Assembly: GCA_026214975.1 (NCBI GenBank)
Contig: CM047807.1
Span: forward strand, 67,063,824-67,127,823
Source: Gentiana macrophylla
Taxonomy: Eukaryota > Streptophyta > Magnoliopsida > Gentianales > Gentianaceae
DNA length: 64,000 nt
Direction: 5' to 3'
This document shows positions 42,271 to 55,556 of the stretch, in pieces. The position numbers and the translations under genes are program-made. How positions within the stretch are numbered: position 1 is the first letter of the stretch; every line of letters begins with the position of its first letter. Below the pieces are notes generated by a model, which did no database searches, was not told where the DNA came from, and saw only the letters and a list, made by a program, of their open reading frames with translations.

Positions 42271-45200
42271 CACTACAAGAAATTTGGGTTTTGGCAGCGT
42301 CATATCCATATAGAAATGTGCGAAAGAATACGCGCAAATTGAATTTTTGCGGCGTGCTTTTATGTATATCTTTGCCGATAAGTATTATTGCAGCGTGCTC
42401 CATTTAATATCTTTGCTAAAAGAATTTTAGCGGTTTTACGACGCGTGCTGCGTAAAATACTTTTATATACAGTGGGAAATATACGCTGCGAAAAAAATGG
42501 GAAAATACGGCAGCGTAATATATGCATGCAATTAATGAAAAAATTGGCGCATTTTCTATTTTGGTCTCCCGCTCACTCGAAATTTTAGGCATCAAACTAA
42601 AATAAGGGGGAGTTGCCCAAAAGGACATAAAAAGTAAAATAATAGGCATTTAGGACACTATTAAATTTTAATTGATAAAAAGGACAAAAACTTTGAAACC
42701 TTACCAAATTACCAATGAAAATCCTTATAAGAAGTGTAAAAATGTAAATTAATGGCATTTATATTTTTCACGGTGGGCCCTTGTGTGTTTTATTAGGACC
42801 ATAATAAAATTTCTGTCAACTAAATTAGTCTATTAAAAACTAATTAGTACTTATTACCAAATAATTTATTAGTCCATCCTTAACGCCCTATTAAGTTGAT
42901 AAGTAGTCCTTAATTATCAACAAAAAAACCCCTAAAATAATTGCGCTAAGGTTGAAATTTTTTTTATTTCTCACATAATAAAAAACGAGTCATCCTCTCC
43001 AACTTGTCGGCTTCCATTTTTTGTTCACCTTGTTTAAGATTCTAGGTCAAATTTAGTGTCTGCAACGGTGAGATCGAACAACAGGAAGATAAATCGAGGT
43101 TTATATGTATGATTTCTCAAAATTCTCTACTTGTTCATTGTTTATTTCTTGCTAAAATTTCCGATTTCGGGGTTCCGACTCATGGGTCATTCTTTTGTTT
43201 TGGGTAAGTTCCTTATAATTTGCTTGTCCTGTTCTTCTTGGAAAAAATTTTGTTTGTGTTTGCCCACTGGATTCAAGGTTTCAGTGGCAGTGGATTGTCG
43301 TGGGAAAAAAGAACATGGCTTCAATTTCTTCGAGGATTTCGTAGGCTGTTGAAGCTGCTGTGGAAGCACATACCGTACACATGATGAAATCAAGTCTACA
43401 ATACAGGTTCATATAATTTATTTTTCTTTTTTGGACTAAGGGTTAAAACGTGTTGTTTAGTATTTTCACTTTCCATTATATTATCATTCTCAAGGGATCT
43501 TAGACTTAATCCACATTTATGCAGGAGCTTGATCCAATTGTAAGAATGTAGAAGCTATATTGTCAGATGAAAGAATGAGAAAGATTTGTATGTATATTAC
43601 TATATTACAGTTTAGATGATTAATTTATGTTGTTTCTGGAAGATTTATTTTTTGTTTTTCTTTACATTCAACTCTAATGTGCTTTAAGGCAAACGGTTAA
43701 CATGATTAACAGACTTGCTAATCTGCTCATATGATTGTTTTGAATGCTATTTTCTACCCAGGGTATTAAAAAAACCAAAACCAAAGAAGAAGATAAAACC
43801 ATCGCAATCGGAAAGGTGAGAACTATTATGATGCCCAGAGAATTGTGTGAAAGGTAGATTATTGTTTTAGCATCATAGTTAAGAAGCAAGCTTATGATGC
43901 TTAAATTGAACAATTAATATGCCCATGTCTCCCGTAGTTTGAACATTCATTACCATTTTCTGCCTTTTGCAATGCCTTTCAAGTTTCTCCACTTTTTATG
44001 TTTGTTGTTGCAATGCTCTTTTTTTTTCTCATCAAAGCTTTATTTATGGCCCTCAAAGTACATCTTAAAGTCTTTTTGAGGCTATGCTTATAATGTTCTC
44101 ATCTTCTTTTTACTATAATAGTCGAGGCATTTGGTAGTGGCAAAAACATTTGGTTCTTTTTCAATGTTGGTTGTGATGGCTCTCAGAGGATTTATTCTTT
44201 CACGAGGTGAGAATGAAAACATATGATTCTTTGACTGCCTTTGTTTAGCCACTAACTAAAATGAATCATCTAACTCGATGAATGGTTTCTCCCAGGTAGC
44301 ATCCATGGTTGGTGGCTATGGGAACACTAGTTTTCTCCCTTGATGTACGCACAAAATGAAGCTTCAGGTAATGAATTTCTTGGTCATTCTTGGGATGAGG
44401 TGACTAATTATCCATGCTATATCTTGATAGTTCCTTGTGTGTGTGTGTATGCAACGGATCAACATGAACAATTGCAGTAGAAACAATACTTGTCATGTGT
44501 TCCTATTGTAGTTGCACAAACATAAGTTCGGTTTTTAGACTCATGTTGAATTCGGTACAATTTTTCATAGCTCCATCAAGATTGTAAGAGCGATTAATCA
44601 GCATAGTGCATAGCAATTTTTTACTGCTTTAGGAAACAGTGAGCACAATGGTAAGTGTATGTGGATCATATATTACAAGCTTAAAACATTGTAGCATAAT
44701 ATGCTCTCCTTTTACTAACATGAAGAAATTTTGTTCTTTCTGCAGTTGTTTCATTATGGATTTTTTTTGGCTGTAGATACATTTTTGAATGCATAAGCAA
44801 GAAAATTGGTTCCAGAATGTGGGCTCCTTGTAGGTAACTAGCAGCAGTAGATTTCAGTTTTTTTTTTCTTCCTTTGTTTTCATGTGATCTATTTTATGCT
44901 AGCTTTAACATCAATTCACTTATTGTAGTTACTCAGAGAATATGTCATTACCTAGAGTATCTGTGTGAAATTAAACTTGCTTGTTTTTCTAAAAGGCTAA
45001 GAGTCTGTAATATGTGTGCTTTTGATTGCCTATTTTATTAGAAAAAGCATGTTTCATATGTTACGTATCGTCCCAATATTCTCTAATAATTTAAGGACAT
45101 TCAAGGTTCTTAGCTTATCCTCTGTTTTGCAAGCACAACTTTCTGAGTATTATTCTTGATATATTGATCTGTAATTGGATCCTTTTCTTGGGCCTTGGCG

Positions 45201-46553
45201 GTTCATTATGATACTATGCCTTTGCATTGTGTTTTAACAGTGGAACTTAATACTTTCTTTCTCAAGTGTTGCCCGTAGGATTCCACCAAGAAATCCAGTG
45301 GTTGTTTATCGATTGAGGTTGTGGTGGCTTATCGCAATCCCAACACTTCACGAATATATTTCTTATCTACAAGCCAAGTAATATACGTGTTCTTATCCAT
45401 GACATTGTATCGCTGCACACTTATAGACTGATAGTTATGTCCATATCATTTTCCTTTCGATCATCATACGTGGGCCCACAAAACAAATCAAAAGATTTGT
45501 TATTTTGATGTTTTCTTCACTTTCTAACTAGGCATTTTCTGTGAACTTATTGGATTATTTAGTGAAACTCTATTTAGCATATTTTTAATAGATTAGTTAA
45601 TGACTTGATACTTGAGAGCATAGAAAAATAGTTGCATTTGGATTGAAAGTCACAGCATAGCATGTTATTATTCTTTTGATTGACATCATCGCTCGTAATA
45701 ACGAGGCGTAAACACCGGCTTGATTGTCATATATCAAATGGATAGACATGATGCAATTGTCTTTAATAGAAAGGAATTGATACATGTCAGTGATTGGTTG
45801 GTTTACAACTAAAAGGGCTTTGCTTACTAGAAATCAATATATCAATTGACATTGTTACATTCAAGGACTGATTATCTTTAGATTGTTCGCAATTTAAGGC
45901 ATTGACAAGTGCTAATTTTTAATGATTGATTGGTGCAGAGTTGGTTTTATATCGTTTCTGATGACTGCTACTCAAAGTTGGTTTAATACCATTGGTGATG
46001 ATTGATGAACACGGGGTATGTTTTGTGTAGACTAATTCTTTTATCGTATTGTCATAATTCTTTATAAAATTATTAGGATTTAGAAGGATCATGATATGCG
46101 GAGGCAAATTTATGTCTTAATGTATTTTCTACTTCTTCCAATCTGTTGGATTTTGTAATTCTATTGTTGTGGTATTCAGTGGTGTATTATTGAAAAAATT
46201 TTGTGTATTAAGTTTTGTATTATGCAAATGATGTTGTTTTATTTATGTAAGCATGAGTTCTTGTATTGGGTAAATATTATTATTTTTTTAAATAAAAACT
46301 TATCTGCAGTGCACTTTAGTATGCTACCATTAATAAATCTATGGTAATATAACATTCATTTTGGCGTCATGCTAGGTAAGCTGCTAATAATATCATGTGC
46401 CGCGTGGAAAGTAAGCTGTTGATACTAGTATTAGCAGCGTGCAACTGATGCCGCATAATGCATTAACTTTTAGCAACTTTGAACTTTTCAACGCGCAATG
46501 TGTGCTGCCAATAGCTGTTTTGCATGCCGTGAAAAGTCATTTTTGTTGTAGTG
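42271..46553. mobile_element. Non-autonomous CACTA (En/Spm) transposon
   Basis: Begins CACTACAAGAAA and ends TTTGTTGTAGTG, terminal inverted repeats matching at 11 of 12 positions. It is flanked by the 3-bp target duplication CAG (42268-42270 and 46554-46556), the size typical of CACTA elements. Both ends carry subterminal GC-rich short repeats of the GCAGCGT/ACGCTGC type (42290-42530 and 46380-46520). The 4.3-kb body has no transposase (TNPA/TNPD-like) ORF and no gene fragment I can name, so transposase must come in trans. It sits inside Copia element G. Confidence 0.9.
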
Positions 46554-46556
46554 CAG

Positions 46557-48366
46557 ATGAGATCTTGACCACTAAAGAATTTTGAAAGATTCTTGAAAGT
46601 CAATTGGGAGTAGTTGACTAGTAGGAGCAAAATCATAAATCAAAAGACCCTTTTTGATTTTGCGTGTATAAACAACAACACTTTTATTTTCATTTTTATG
46701 TTGTAGTTTTAGCAAACTTTATGTTTATGTATTATTCTCGATTAGTAAAACCAAATTATGACTGTTACCTTTTGAGAAACGTTCTCAAGTATGGTTAAGT
46801 AATTTAATCCTTTTAAAATAAGCAACGACACGAGCAATCCCGTTATAGTAGTTAGAGACAAGGAGACTACATATTTGATGATGTACTCCAAGGCTTTAAT
46901 TATTGATGAAAGCGGAAGCTCATAATATGATTAAATCATTTGAAATAAGTTTCAACAAATTAGTCATATATTGGATACGATCCAAGATGATCATTCTGTC
47001 ATACGATGACAATTAATTCAAATGCTGGATAAGAATGATCACATCTAATTTTCGAAAGGTTGTTTTCAAATTGTAAGAATTAAGTATCGACTTAATTCTA
47101 TCATTGCTTAAAGGTTAATTAAATATTCAATGTTCGAATACGATTCAAAAGGTTAAATAAACTTTAGATTTTCTTTATGGAAGGAAATTAAAGACATAGC
47201 TCTTGTGATCTTTCTTAAGTCTTATGAAGACTACATTAAGAAATATTTACAAGTGCTTAAAGGATTGAAAGGGAAGTTAGGGTATGTGCTTAAATAGAGA
47301 ACTTATTGAAGTTTCTATTCTAGGCAAGTGAGTTGAGATAAATCTATCTAAGTTCAAAGTCGACTCTAAGATATATGCTATCTTATGAGTGTGATTAAAT
47401 TAGAAAGATCGAATACAGATATGGAAGGTGAAACAAACGTTGTAACACTTACCATATTCTGGATCTAGTAAACTGATAAGGGAACTAAATAAATGGTATT
47501 ATGTTCTAGTTCTTATGATGAACATACTTTCAGTTATTTGTTAGGATTTAGTAGACATATTCAATTGTAAGGAATAAATATTATTCCGATAAAGTTGAAA
47601 GGTCACCGAATCTAACATACTAGATTGATATCACTATATAGTTGATATAGGTGATGAAATCTCAACCAAATATTAGTATGGCTGTTATCCTTAATATTTG
47701 TGGTTGTTTTAGACATGGTCTCTCTAGAAGGGAAGCGTGTATTTAAACGCCATTCTGATGATGTTGACCATATGATTATGAATCATGTGGGTTATACGTA
47801 TCTTATCCAAAGAGGACTAAAATACCCTTTTAAGAAAAGGTTATAAATTCTAGAAAAATTGTCTAAAGCCTAAACATACCGATGTTTGTTGGCTTATGAC
47901 AATTAATGTCACAAATAATTGTTTATTACTCTCTATGACTATTTATAGAAATAGTTGAACATTCTTAGTGATTCGAAAGCCCGAAAAGTTCGAGCTGGCA
48001 CGAATTTGAGATTTATGAACTACTTAGGAATTAATCTTCAATTGGATTGAAGTAATTAATACATGAAGGTTGTTTTAGAAGTTGTCTGAAATAGAATGAG
48101 ATTCTCCTTTGAAGGATACCATCTTTGGGATACGCAATTAGATTATGTTCCCAAAATGGAAACAACACTTTACATGATAAAGGTGTGACGCAAGCCATGC
48201 GAAGTATCCCTTACCCGTTTTGGGATAGTGCCCTTATACTTAACCGAGTTTCGAAGAATAAAAGTTGAATAAAATTCCATATTAGATATGGAAGAGGATA
48301 ATGTCAAATCTATCTTAACCGATGATTTGAAGTTGTCATAGGCAGAGTCAGAAAGGCTTGGAGCCT
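46557..48366 (+). other. Element G interior, middle part, decayed
   Basis: No ORF above noise. Around 48180-48240 a reading KGVTQAMRSIPYPFWDSA faintly recalls the Copia segment at the RT/RNase H boundary (MKSIPYASAVGS), consistent with a decayed Copia body but weak. Confidence 0.3.
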
Positions 48367-48806
48367 AGTACTGATGATTGTCAATTTACACCATTAATTA
48401 TCTAATTATTACCCCCGATTCTAGCTTAAATGGGCTTTAAGTGGTTAATAATTAGTCGTCTCGTGCATAAATTATACCCGAACCGAGTTACGACTGGTTA
48501 TTATGTAATTAGCCATTTTATTATATTATTTGATATTACAAGCCTTGTTTTATGGTTTATTTATAGTGGGCTTGATTTGGAAGCGATTGGAATGGACTTC
48601 GGAGGAGAAAAATGCACGGAAACGGACCAGGCGAAGCAAAAAACGGCCCGGACGAATCCTTAGGCTTGCTGGCAGTGAGCCTTACTCTGGCTGCCAGCGA
48701 GTTGACTAAATTGTCCCTGCTTCTCCAGACGCGTTTTCTATCTCGTTAGGGTTTAGGATTTACGAATTAGGTCGGCTGACAGCTATTCTAAGTCGGTTTT
48801 ACAGCC

Positions 48807-48814
48807 TATATAAT
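48807..48814 (+). promoter_or_regulatory. TATA box in 5' LTR of B
   Basis: TATATAAT; the 3' LTR has TATATAAA at 54161-54168. Confidence 0.6.
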
Positions 48815-49623
48815 CTCCCTTTCATTAGTCACTTTGTACACATCGACTCATAACACAAATTATAAGTTTTTCAGAGCAGTTTTAGTACAAATTTCCAGCA
48901 GCAATAATGTGAGTTATTTGTATTCACTTGTTCTTTCTTCTATGTTGTAATTAATCCCCCCAATTATTGTTTATCATTTGAGGTTGTTCCTTCTTCACCG
49001 AACGATGTAGATCTAAGGATACGATATGAGGCAGTGGGGATTCCTTGTCTATAAGGATCCACACGCCAAGATCTGTTATCTGGTGACCTATAGATGACTT
49101 TGGTATGATCGACATTCATGTTTCTAGTAGATATATATAATTGTTTTATGAATCTCTATTTTATCCGTTACGTATATAGAAACGCTAAGATTTAGGTTTT
49201 CTCCACGTCAATCTAGCCACATCTTTATGGTGTGATTGTCCACCTATAATTTCTTATCTTAGTAGGTATGGCTACGGCTACGTTGCTCGTCTGTTTTAAT
49301 TAGCGTATGATTAGAAAATACCAATATAAGGCTCATAGGTCGGCTTATGAATTGATCATCCTGGACTTTCAGCGAGATCTAGATATGTTCTGTATTAGGG
49401 AATTGAGCTCACCTAGTTATACATAAATGGTAGATTAACATGAGACCGTGCAGGTAATTGTTAATGGGACAGAGACTGATGTGATCACTTAGGAAGTACG
49501 CCTAACCACAGGAATGTTGCCTAGGTGAGGAATACTGTTAATATCGGCATCCCTAGTTTTGTAAGCGTGCGAGTTATATGAGATGGAGACCTCACTGGCG
49601 AAGTCACGTAATGCAAAGATGTT

Positions 49624-49652
49624 GATCTAGATGGCTTAACCAGAGCTAGATC
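49624..49652 (+). other. U5 stem-loop, 5' LTR of B
   Basis: GATCTAG/CTAGATC within the U5 block shared with C and D. Confidence 0.6.
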
Positions 49653-50023
49653 TTGTTTAGGGGATGACTCCCGTAGCCCATATAAAATAGATACGAATCG
49701 GATTAATAGTTGTCGAGTCTAGCTTAGTTATATAGAATCTCTAGATCCAAATGATAACATAATAATTGGGGAGGTTAATTACGTTGTTTATGTGTTGTGT
49801 CGAGTCGAGTCCTTTATCTTTCATGTCTTTCGTTGGTCGTTGATCGTCTTTGTGTCCTTGATATGACTAATTAATTGTTTGTATATAAATGATCCACAAT
49901 TGATTCCCTGTGGGATCGACCTTGATTCGCTATAGCTATACTACGATGGACCTAGTCCTCTTGCTAGTATTGGTTTATGGTGGTCAAGTATTTTATTATC
50001 ACTTGATCTTGTCATCAAGTTTT

Positions 50024-50040
50024 TGGTGCCGTTACCGGGA
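50024..50040 (+). other. Primer binding site of element B (degraded tRNA-Asp)
   Basis: TGGTGCCGTTACCGGGA: two transitions and one missing base against the exact tRNA-Asp complement in C and E. Confidence 0.75.
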
Positions 50041-53000
50041 ATTTTATATATAAATAATTTTTTATTCATGTCAAGTTTTCCATTTTAGAGTCCGTTTTTA
50101 CATTTTTGAGTCCCTCTGGTTGTCTGTAAGTTGTGAAAATTCCAGATTCTGGAGAGCCTGTTTCTCTCCCAGCGAGGGTATCACTCATTTTTTGAAGCCG
50201 CCATACTTTTCTGGGATTTCGTGTGTCTGTTTATCTCCATATGTTTAATCCGTAGGTCTGATAGCAGCATGGGAAACCATGTTAAAGTCAGTCTACGGTC
50301 TGTTTGTTTTTTGTTTTTCTTCTGTTTGCAGAAACTAGGGAAGCAATAATCTGCGTCAGTAGTTTTTTGTGGGCGCTAAGAAAAGAACCCAGCAACATGT
50401 GGAACTGTGAATCTACGATGGGAAGAGCGATGGAAGAAACACATTTAAAGCACCAAGATGGCTCCGAGAAAATAAAATAACAATTAAAAGGCTTGAATTC
50501 TTCGTGGTATAGTGTTGAAGGCAAGGTACTACCTTTTTTTGCTTATGTTTTACTATCTTTTGGTTTTTTGAACATAAGTTAGCCTATACATGAACTTGAG
50601 TATGAATCTTAGCCCGGAGTTGGTTTGTTTGATTAATTTTATTAGTGTGGAAGGTTCTGCCCCAAATCTGTCTCATCTAGAGGGTGTAAGGAAACATGTA
50701 GTAGTTTAAGGAAGCAGTGAATAAAGAGTTCCTCGTAGTTCTGTCAAAATCTCGTTGTCCTATGCATCAGATTGCTTCTAGTGGCGACGGGAGCAACAAT
50801 TTGTGTAGTTTTAAGAATTCTCAATCAAAAGAAGACGTTGAGTTTTGAGAGAGCATAATGAAGCAGCATTATAGAGGATGTGATTAAAATGGGTCCCTAG
50901 GACTAAATCTTCTTAGAATTCACTAGTTCTTAAAACGAGAGCCGAGGTAAGAGTTTTGTATAAATGGTATGGATAGATGTCGTTTCCTAGGTCTCACAAC
51001 CAAGGGAAGGGTATTAATCCGCAAAAGCGACGAGCCCACCTCTTATAGTGCTCAAAGGGTCAAAGTGTGGCGAGCTATGAAGGATGACTGACAAGGATAA
51101 TTTTTGGAAAGTCGAGCCGAGGACTTTAAACTCAGAACTATTTCTTTAAAACCCTTAGGATTTCTTTTTAGTTTTTTAAGTTTTGTTTTTTTTGAGTCAA
51201 ATAAGAGTAACGTGACATGTGTTGAGGTTTTTTATTTGCCATGTTCCGATGGCCATTAGGCTAAGGATGTGCAAAACTTTTTTACTCAATATAGGCCACG
51301 TGAAGTAGAGTTCCGTAGGAGAGTCGAGAAATTGCTAAAGAAAAGGAAATTTAGCAATCAACCTTACGATGGAAGCACTAAGAGAACTTGAGAATTACTG
51401 AAAATGTAGCAGAGAATGATTGGTGCGAACAAGAACGCTTTTTGGTCAACTCCCAAAAATTTTTAGAATGGCGATCCGAGTGAAAATCCAAAGTTGTGTG
51501 CAATTTGTTCTGCAACTACCCTTATCCTTTCCTTTATACCTTTTCACCCTTTAACCTTTTCTATTCTCTCACCAATCTGCCTAACAATTCACATTTCTAA
51601 CCATTCTTTCATCCCCTCTCTTTCTTTCCATCTATTTCATTCTCCCGCCTTAACCGAATCCCTTCACCAATACCTACCCAATCCCATATTCCAAAACAAT
51701 TTCCACCCACCCAGAACACAATTTATGCCCCATCCCTATATTATCTTTTCTTACCATCTTTATGTATATCTTTTTCTAAACCCGTCATACTCTCAACCTC
51801 CATTTTGTTTACAAAATACCCTTGTGTTGTGGAATTAGAAATATTGCTAAGTTTTATTGATTATCTTTTATCATTTTGGTTTTCATGATCCTAGATGGGG
51901 TACGTGTAGCTTTGAACCTAGCTAGATTTTATAAGTTTTTGGTTCGATCGAAATTCTACTTATCTTTCTACCGGAAGTTTTAAATTTCACTTTTTTCTGA
52001 CCCTTCCGGCACATATAAATGATGAGTTTTGTTCTAAAATATCACACCGATCTGACCTTGTTGATGATGTTGAGACCTTCTACGTGATAAATTGGGTGAT
52101 TAGTAATTTCGAGGAGAAGCTACATCTCCCTAAGTTGTTGATATCCAATCAATACGTGAAGTGTCTGTGCTAAGTATCTGATTTTATCTCTAGCCTATAG
52201 GTCACATTCAATCTGTTATTCCTTACCAAGTTTCTCTTTAACACTGGTTTGAATACCTTGTCGATCCAGTCCACCTCGTGTTTTTCCACATGGGGGTTTG
52301 ATCTTTGTCTTCTCCACCTGGTTTCAAGATTATTTTTGTGGTGGAGGATATCGATGCAGACTATCTTCTTTTGTTGATTGTTTATTTTTCTTTCTATTTA
52401 GTATTTTTCTTTTTGAGTCCGTATATCCTTTATCTTATTCGTTTTAGTAATTCGTGTCTGAACGAGTAGTTTTAATGCTATAAAGTAAACATTATGAGGG
52501 CTTAAACATCGGTTTGAGGTTTATGTTATTCCTTTTACTGCCTCTTTTCGATTATTACTTTTTATGGGCTAACGATGTAACGAGTTTTGAGATTTGTTAA
52601 AGATTTGTTTTGCTGCGATATATCTCTTGTTAATTCCACGGTCTATCTATGTGCCCCGAAGTTCATCGACTTGTTCCACTACCGCACTTGACCGAAGCTA
52701 AGTTCTTATCTTTATTTTATTTTATAGTCACTTAGCTTTTCCGTATATCAAATAATTAATAAATGCCTAAATTTAAAATTTTAAGCAAGAATCACATTTC
52801 CTTTTGTGAAAACCGAGCATGTATAGATAATGAAAGAAGCTCTTAAGCATAATTATAACTTATTTTTGCCATGCTATCTTCAGAATTGTTTAGTAAATAT
52901 CATATCATGCTGTGTGAGTAGTTTTGTATTAAACATATATTTTGTCGTGGAATCAACCTATTTAAGCACGTATAACTTGAATGCTAAGTCTGAAAGGTTA

Positions 53001-53710
53001 GATAAGAAATTATTTTTTCCGGAAGGTTTAAATAGGAACTACTTGACTTTGTGATTACTTCTTCTTGTCATACATCCGATAAGGCTAATATCGATGATAG
53101 TGAAGCAAAAACCCGGCAAGAAAAAAAAACGATTTGGTTTATAAAAAAAAGAAAAAAAAACAAAAAGAGTTAATAAAGTAAAACGTGAGGAATAATATGA
53201 GCATTTAGGTTAGAGACTGCTAAACCGACGGAGCATAAGATGAACGGCTATAAAACAAGGCAGTAGGGTAGCAAGTTCGTGGAGATTTGAAGGTAGTTGC
53301 TTGCTAGACACCCACCATTGCAAGTTGCTGTCCCTAGAATCTACGCGGCCCTGGCAAAGAAACAAACGTGAACTGAGAAAAAGTTTCTTGGTTTCCAAAT
53401 CCGCCCCGCTTCACTAGAATCTGGTATTACACCTGTATTATTTGTTAACGATAAGGAGGCGTCACAAAGTTTTGAGTGGTGAAAGTTGCATCTAGAGGAC
53501 ATTATAATTTGAATCTCTCTATTTCGAATACTCTGCATGACAGTTATATCACACACACGTTGATTCAAGGATGAAATAATGGTTAATGCCTAACTGACAA
53601 ACGTGTTTGCTATTTTATTTACTTTGGAATTTTGAATGAGCCTGCTATCAATTAGTAAATTACGTTTCGGTGGTTCTTTCGCCTTCTGTGTTTGCTCGGG
53701 ACGATCAAAG
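50041..53710 (+). other. Interior of element B, no gene
   Basis: No gag, protease or pol segment is recognisable on either strand. A 114-codon ORF at 51494-51838 reflects a pyrimidine-rich stretch and is not a convincing protein. The position and composition of that stretch recall the C/T-rich leader of the third ORF in E. The hairpin at 51111-51124 marks the point equivalent to the end of pol. Confidence 0.6.
51111..51124 (+). other. Post-pol hairpin retained in coding-free element B
   Basis: GTCGAGCCGAGGAC: hairpin like that in C with one stem base changed, followed by TTTAAACTCAGAACTATTTCTT-like sequence shared with C. Confidence 0.5.
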
Positions 53711-53727
53711 GCTAAGTGGGGGGTAGT
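53711..53727 (+). other. Polypurine tract of element B
   Basis: GCTAAGTGGGGGGTAGT directly before the 3' LTR, preceded by CTCGGGACGATCAAAG. Confidence 0.8.
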
Positions 53728-55368
53728 TGATGATGGTCAATTTACACCGTTAATTATCTAATTATTACCCCCAATTCTAGCTTAAATGGGCTTTAAGTGG
53801 TTAATAATTAGTCGTCTCATGCATGAATTAAAACCGAACCGAGTTACGACTCGTTATTATGTAATTAGCCATTTTATTATATTATTTGATATTACAAGCC
53901 TTGTTTTATGGTTTATTTATAGTGGGCTTGATTTGGAAGCGATTGGAATGGACTTTGGAGGGAAAAATGCACGTAAACGGACCAGCGAAGCGTAAAACGA
54001 CCGGGCGAATCCTCAAGCTCATTGGCAATGAGCCTCGCTCCTGGCTGCCAGCGAGTTGACTAAATTGTCCCTGCTTCTCCAGACGCATTTTCTATCTCGT
54101 TATGGTTTAGGATTTATGAATTAGGTCGGCTGACGGCTATTCTAAGTCGGTTTTACAGCCTATATAAACTCCCTTTCATTAGTCTTTTTACACATCGACT
54201 CATAACACAAATTATAAGTTTTTCAGAGCAGTTTTAGTACAAATTTCAAGTAGCAATAATGTGAGTTATTTGTTTTCACTTGTTCTTTCTTCTATGTTGT
54301 AATTAATCCCCCCAATTATTGTTTATCGTTTGAGGTTGTTCGTTCTTCACCGAACAATATAGATCTAAGGATACGATATGAGGCAGTGAGGATTCCTTGT
54401 CTATAAGGATCCACACGCCCAGATCTGTTATCCGGTGACCTATAGATGACTTTGGTATGATCGACAATCGTGTTTCTAGTAGATATATAAAATTGCTTTA
54501 TGAATCTCTATTTTATCCGTTACGTATATAGAAACGCTAAGATTTAGGTTTTCGCCGCGTCAATCTAGGCACATCTTTATGGTGTGATTGTCCACCTAGA
54601 ATTTCTTATCTTAGTAGGTATGGATACGGCTATGTTTCTCGTCTGTTTTAATTAGCGTATTATTAGAAAATACCAATATAGGGCTCCTAGGTTGGCCCAT
54701 GAATTGATCTTCCGGGACTTTCAGCGAGATCTAGATCTGCTGCTCAGACAGGAATTGAGCTCACCTAGTTATACGTAAATCGTAGATTAACATGAGTCCG
54801 TGCAGGTAATTGTTAATAGGACAGAGACTGATGCGATCACTTAGGAAGTACGCCTAACCATAGGAATGTTGCCTAGGTATGGAATACGGTTAATATCGGC
54901 ATCCCTAGTTTTGTAAGCATGCGAGTTATATGAGATGGAGGCCTACGATGTGAAGTCATGTAATGTAGCATAGTGATCTAGATGGCCTAACCGGAGCTAG
55001 ATCTAGTTTAGGGGATGACTCCCGTAGCCAATATAAAATAGATACGAATCGGATTAATAGTTGTCGAGTCTAGCTTAGTTATATAGAATCACTAGATCCA
55101 AACGATTACATAATAATTGAGGAGGTTAATTACGTTGTTTTTGTGTTGTGTCGAGTCGAGTCCTTTATCTTTCATGTCTTTCGTTGGTCATAGACCGCCT
55201 TTGTGTCCTTGATATGAATAATTAGTTGTTTGTATATTAATGATCCACAATTGGTTCCCTGTGGGATCGACCTTGATTCACTATAGCTATACTATGATGG
55301 ACCTAGTCCTCTTGCTAGTATTGGTTTATGGTGGTCAAGTATTTTATTATCACTTGATCTTGTCATCA
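53728..55368 (+). mobile_element. 3' LTR of element B
   Basis: 1641 bp, TGATGATGG to CTTGTCATCA; TATA 54161-54168; U5 stem-loop 54975-55003. Confidence 0.9.
54975..55003 (+). other. U5 stem-loop, 3' LTR of B
   Basis: GATCTAG/CTAGATC, same as the 5' copy. Confidence 0.6.
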
Positions 55369-55373
55369 AGTAC

Positions 55374-55551
55374 GACATATGCAACTTTGTGGAATGTCTT
55401 AGCTAGCACGCCCGAGATTATTTACTTGTCCATGGAGCAAAATGTTTGTCTCCAAACATAATGTCTTCTAGAGGAAGTCTTTCTTCCAAAAGAAACAGTG
55501 GGAGTAAATAAGATCTCAAAAGAGTTTGAGAACCACAAAGATATATTCAAC
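55374..55551 (+). other. Element G interior, right remnant
   Basis: Short stretch between B and F containing CAGTGGGAGTAA. It continues sequence interrupted by B and is in turn interrupted by F. Confidence 0.35.
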
Positions 55552-55556
55552 CATTG

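Larger units (their letters stand above)
48372..50017 (+). mobile_element. 5' LTR of element B
   Basis: 1646 bp. TATA at 48807-48814. Upstream lies CTGGCAGTGAGCC...GGCTGCCAGCGAG (48669-48701), an inverted motif also echoed in the leader (CCCAGCGAGGG near 50168). Confidence 0.9.
48372..55368 (+). mobile_element. Element B: non-autonomous Gypsy (Athila-related) retrotransposon
   Basis: LTRs 48372-50017 (1646 bp) and 53728-55368 (1641 bp), both TGATGAT...TCATCA, flanked by AGTAC (48367-48371 and 55369-55373). The PBS is a degraded tRNA-Asp type. The 3.7-kb interior codes for no gag or pol. The U5 block, the post-pol hairpin with its downstream TAAACTCAGAACTATTTCTT, and the pre-PPT block CTCGGGACGATCAAAG are shared with C. 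B therefore looks like a deletion-type (LARD-like) partner that keeps cis signals and would use Athila proteins in trans. Confidence 0.9.

Noticed and set aside
43020..45600. Possible host gene inside the CACTA element
   Set aside because: Intron-like T-rich tracts and short frames are present, but no exon with recognisable protein could be read.
51494..51838. 114-codon ORF in element B
   Set aside because: Composition reflects a long pyrimidine-rich stretch; no gag, pol or third-ORF similarity.
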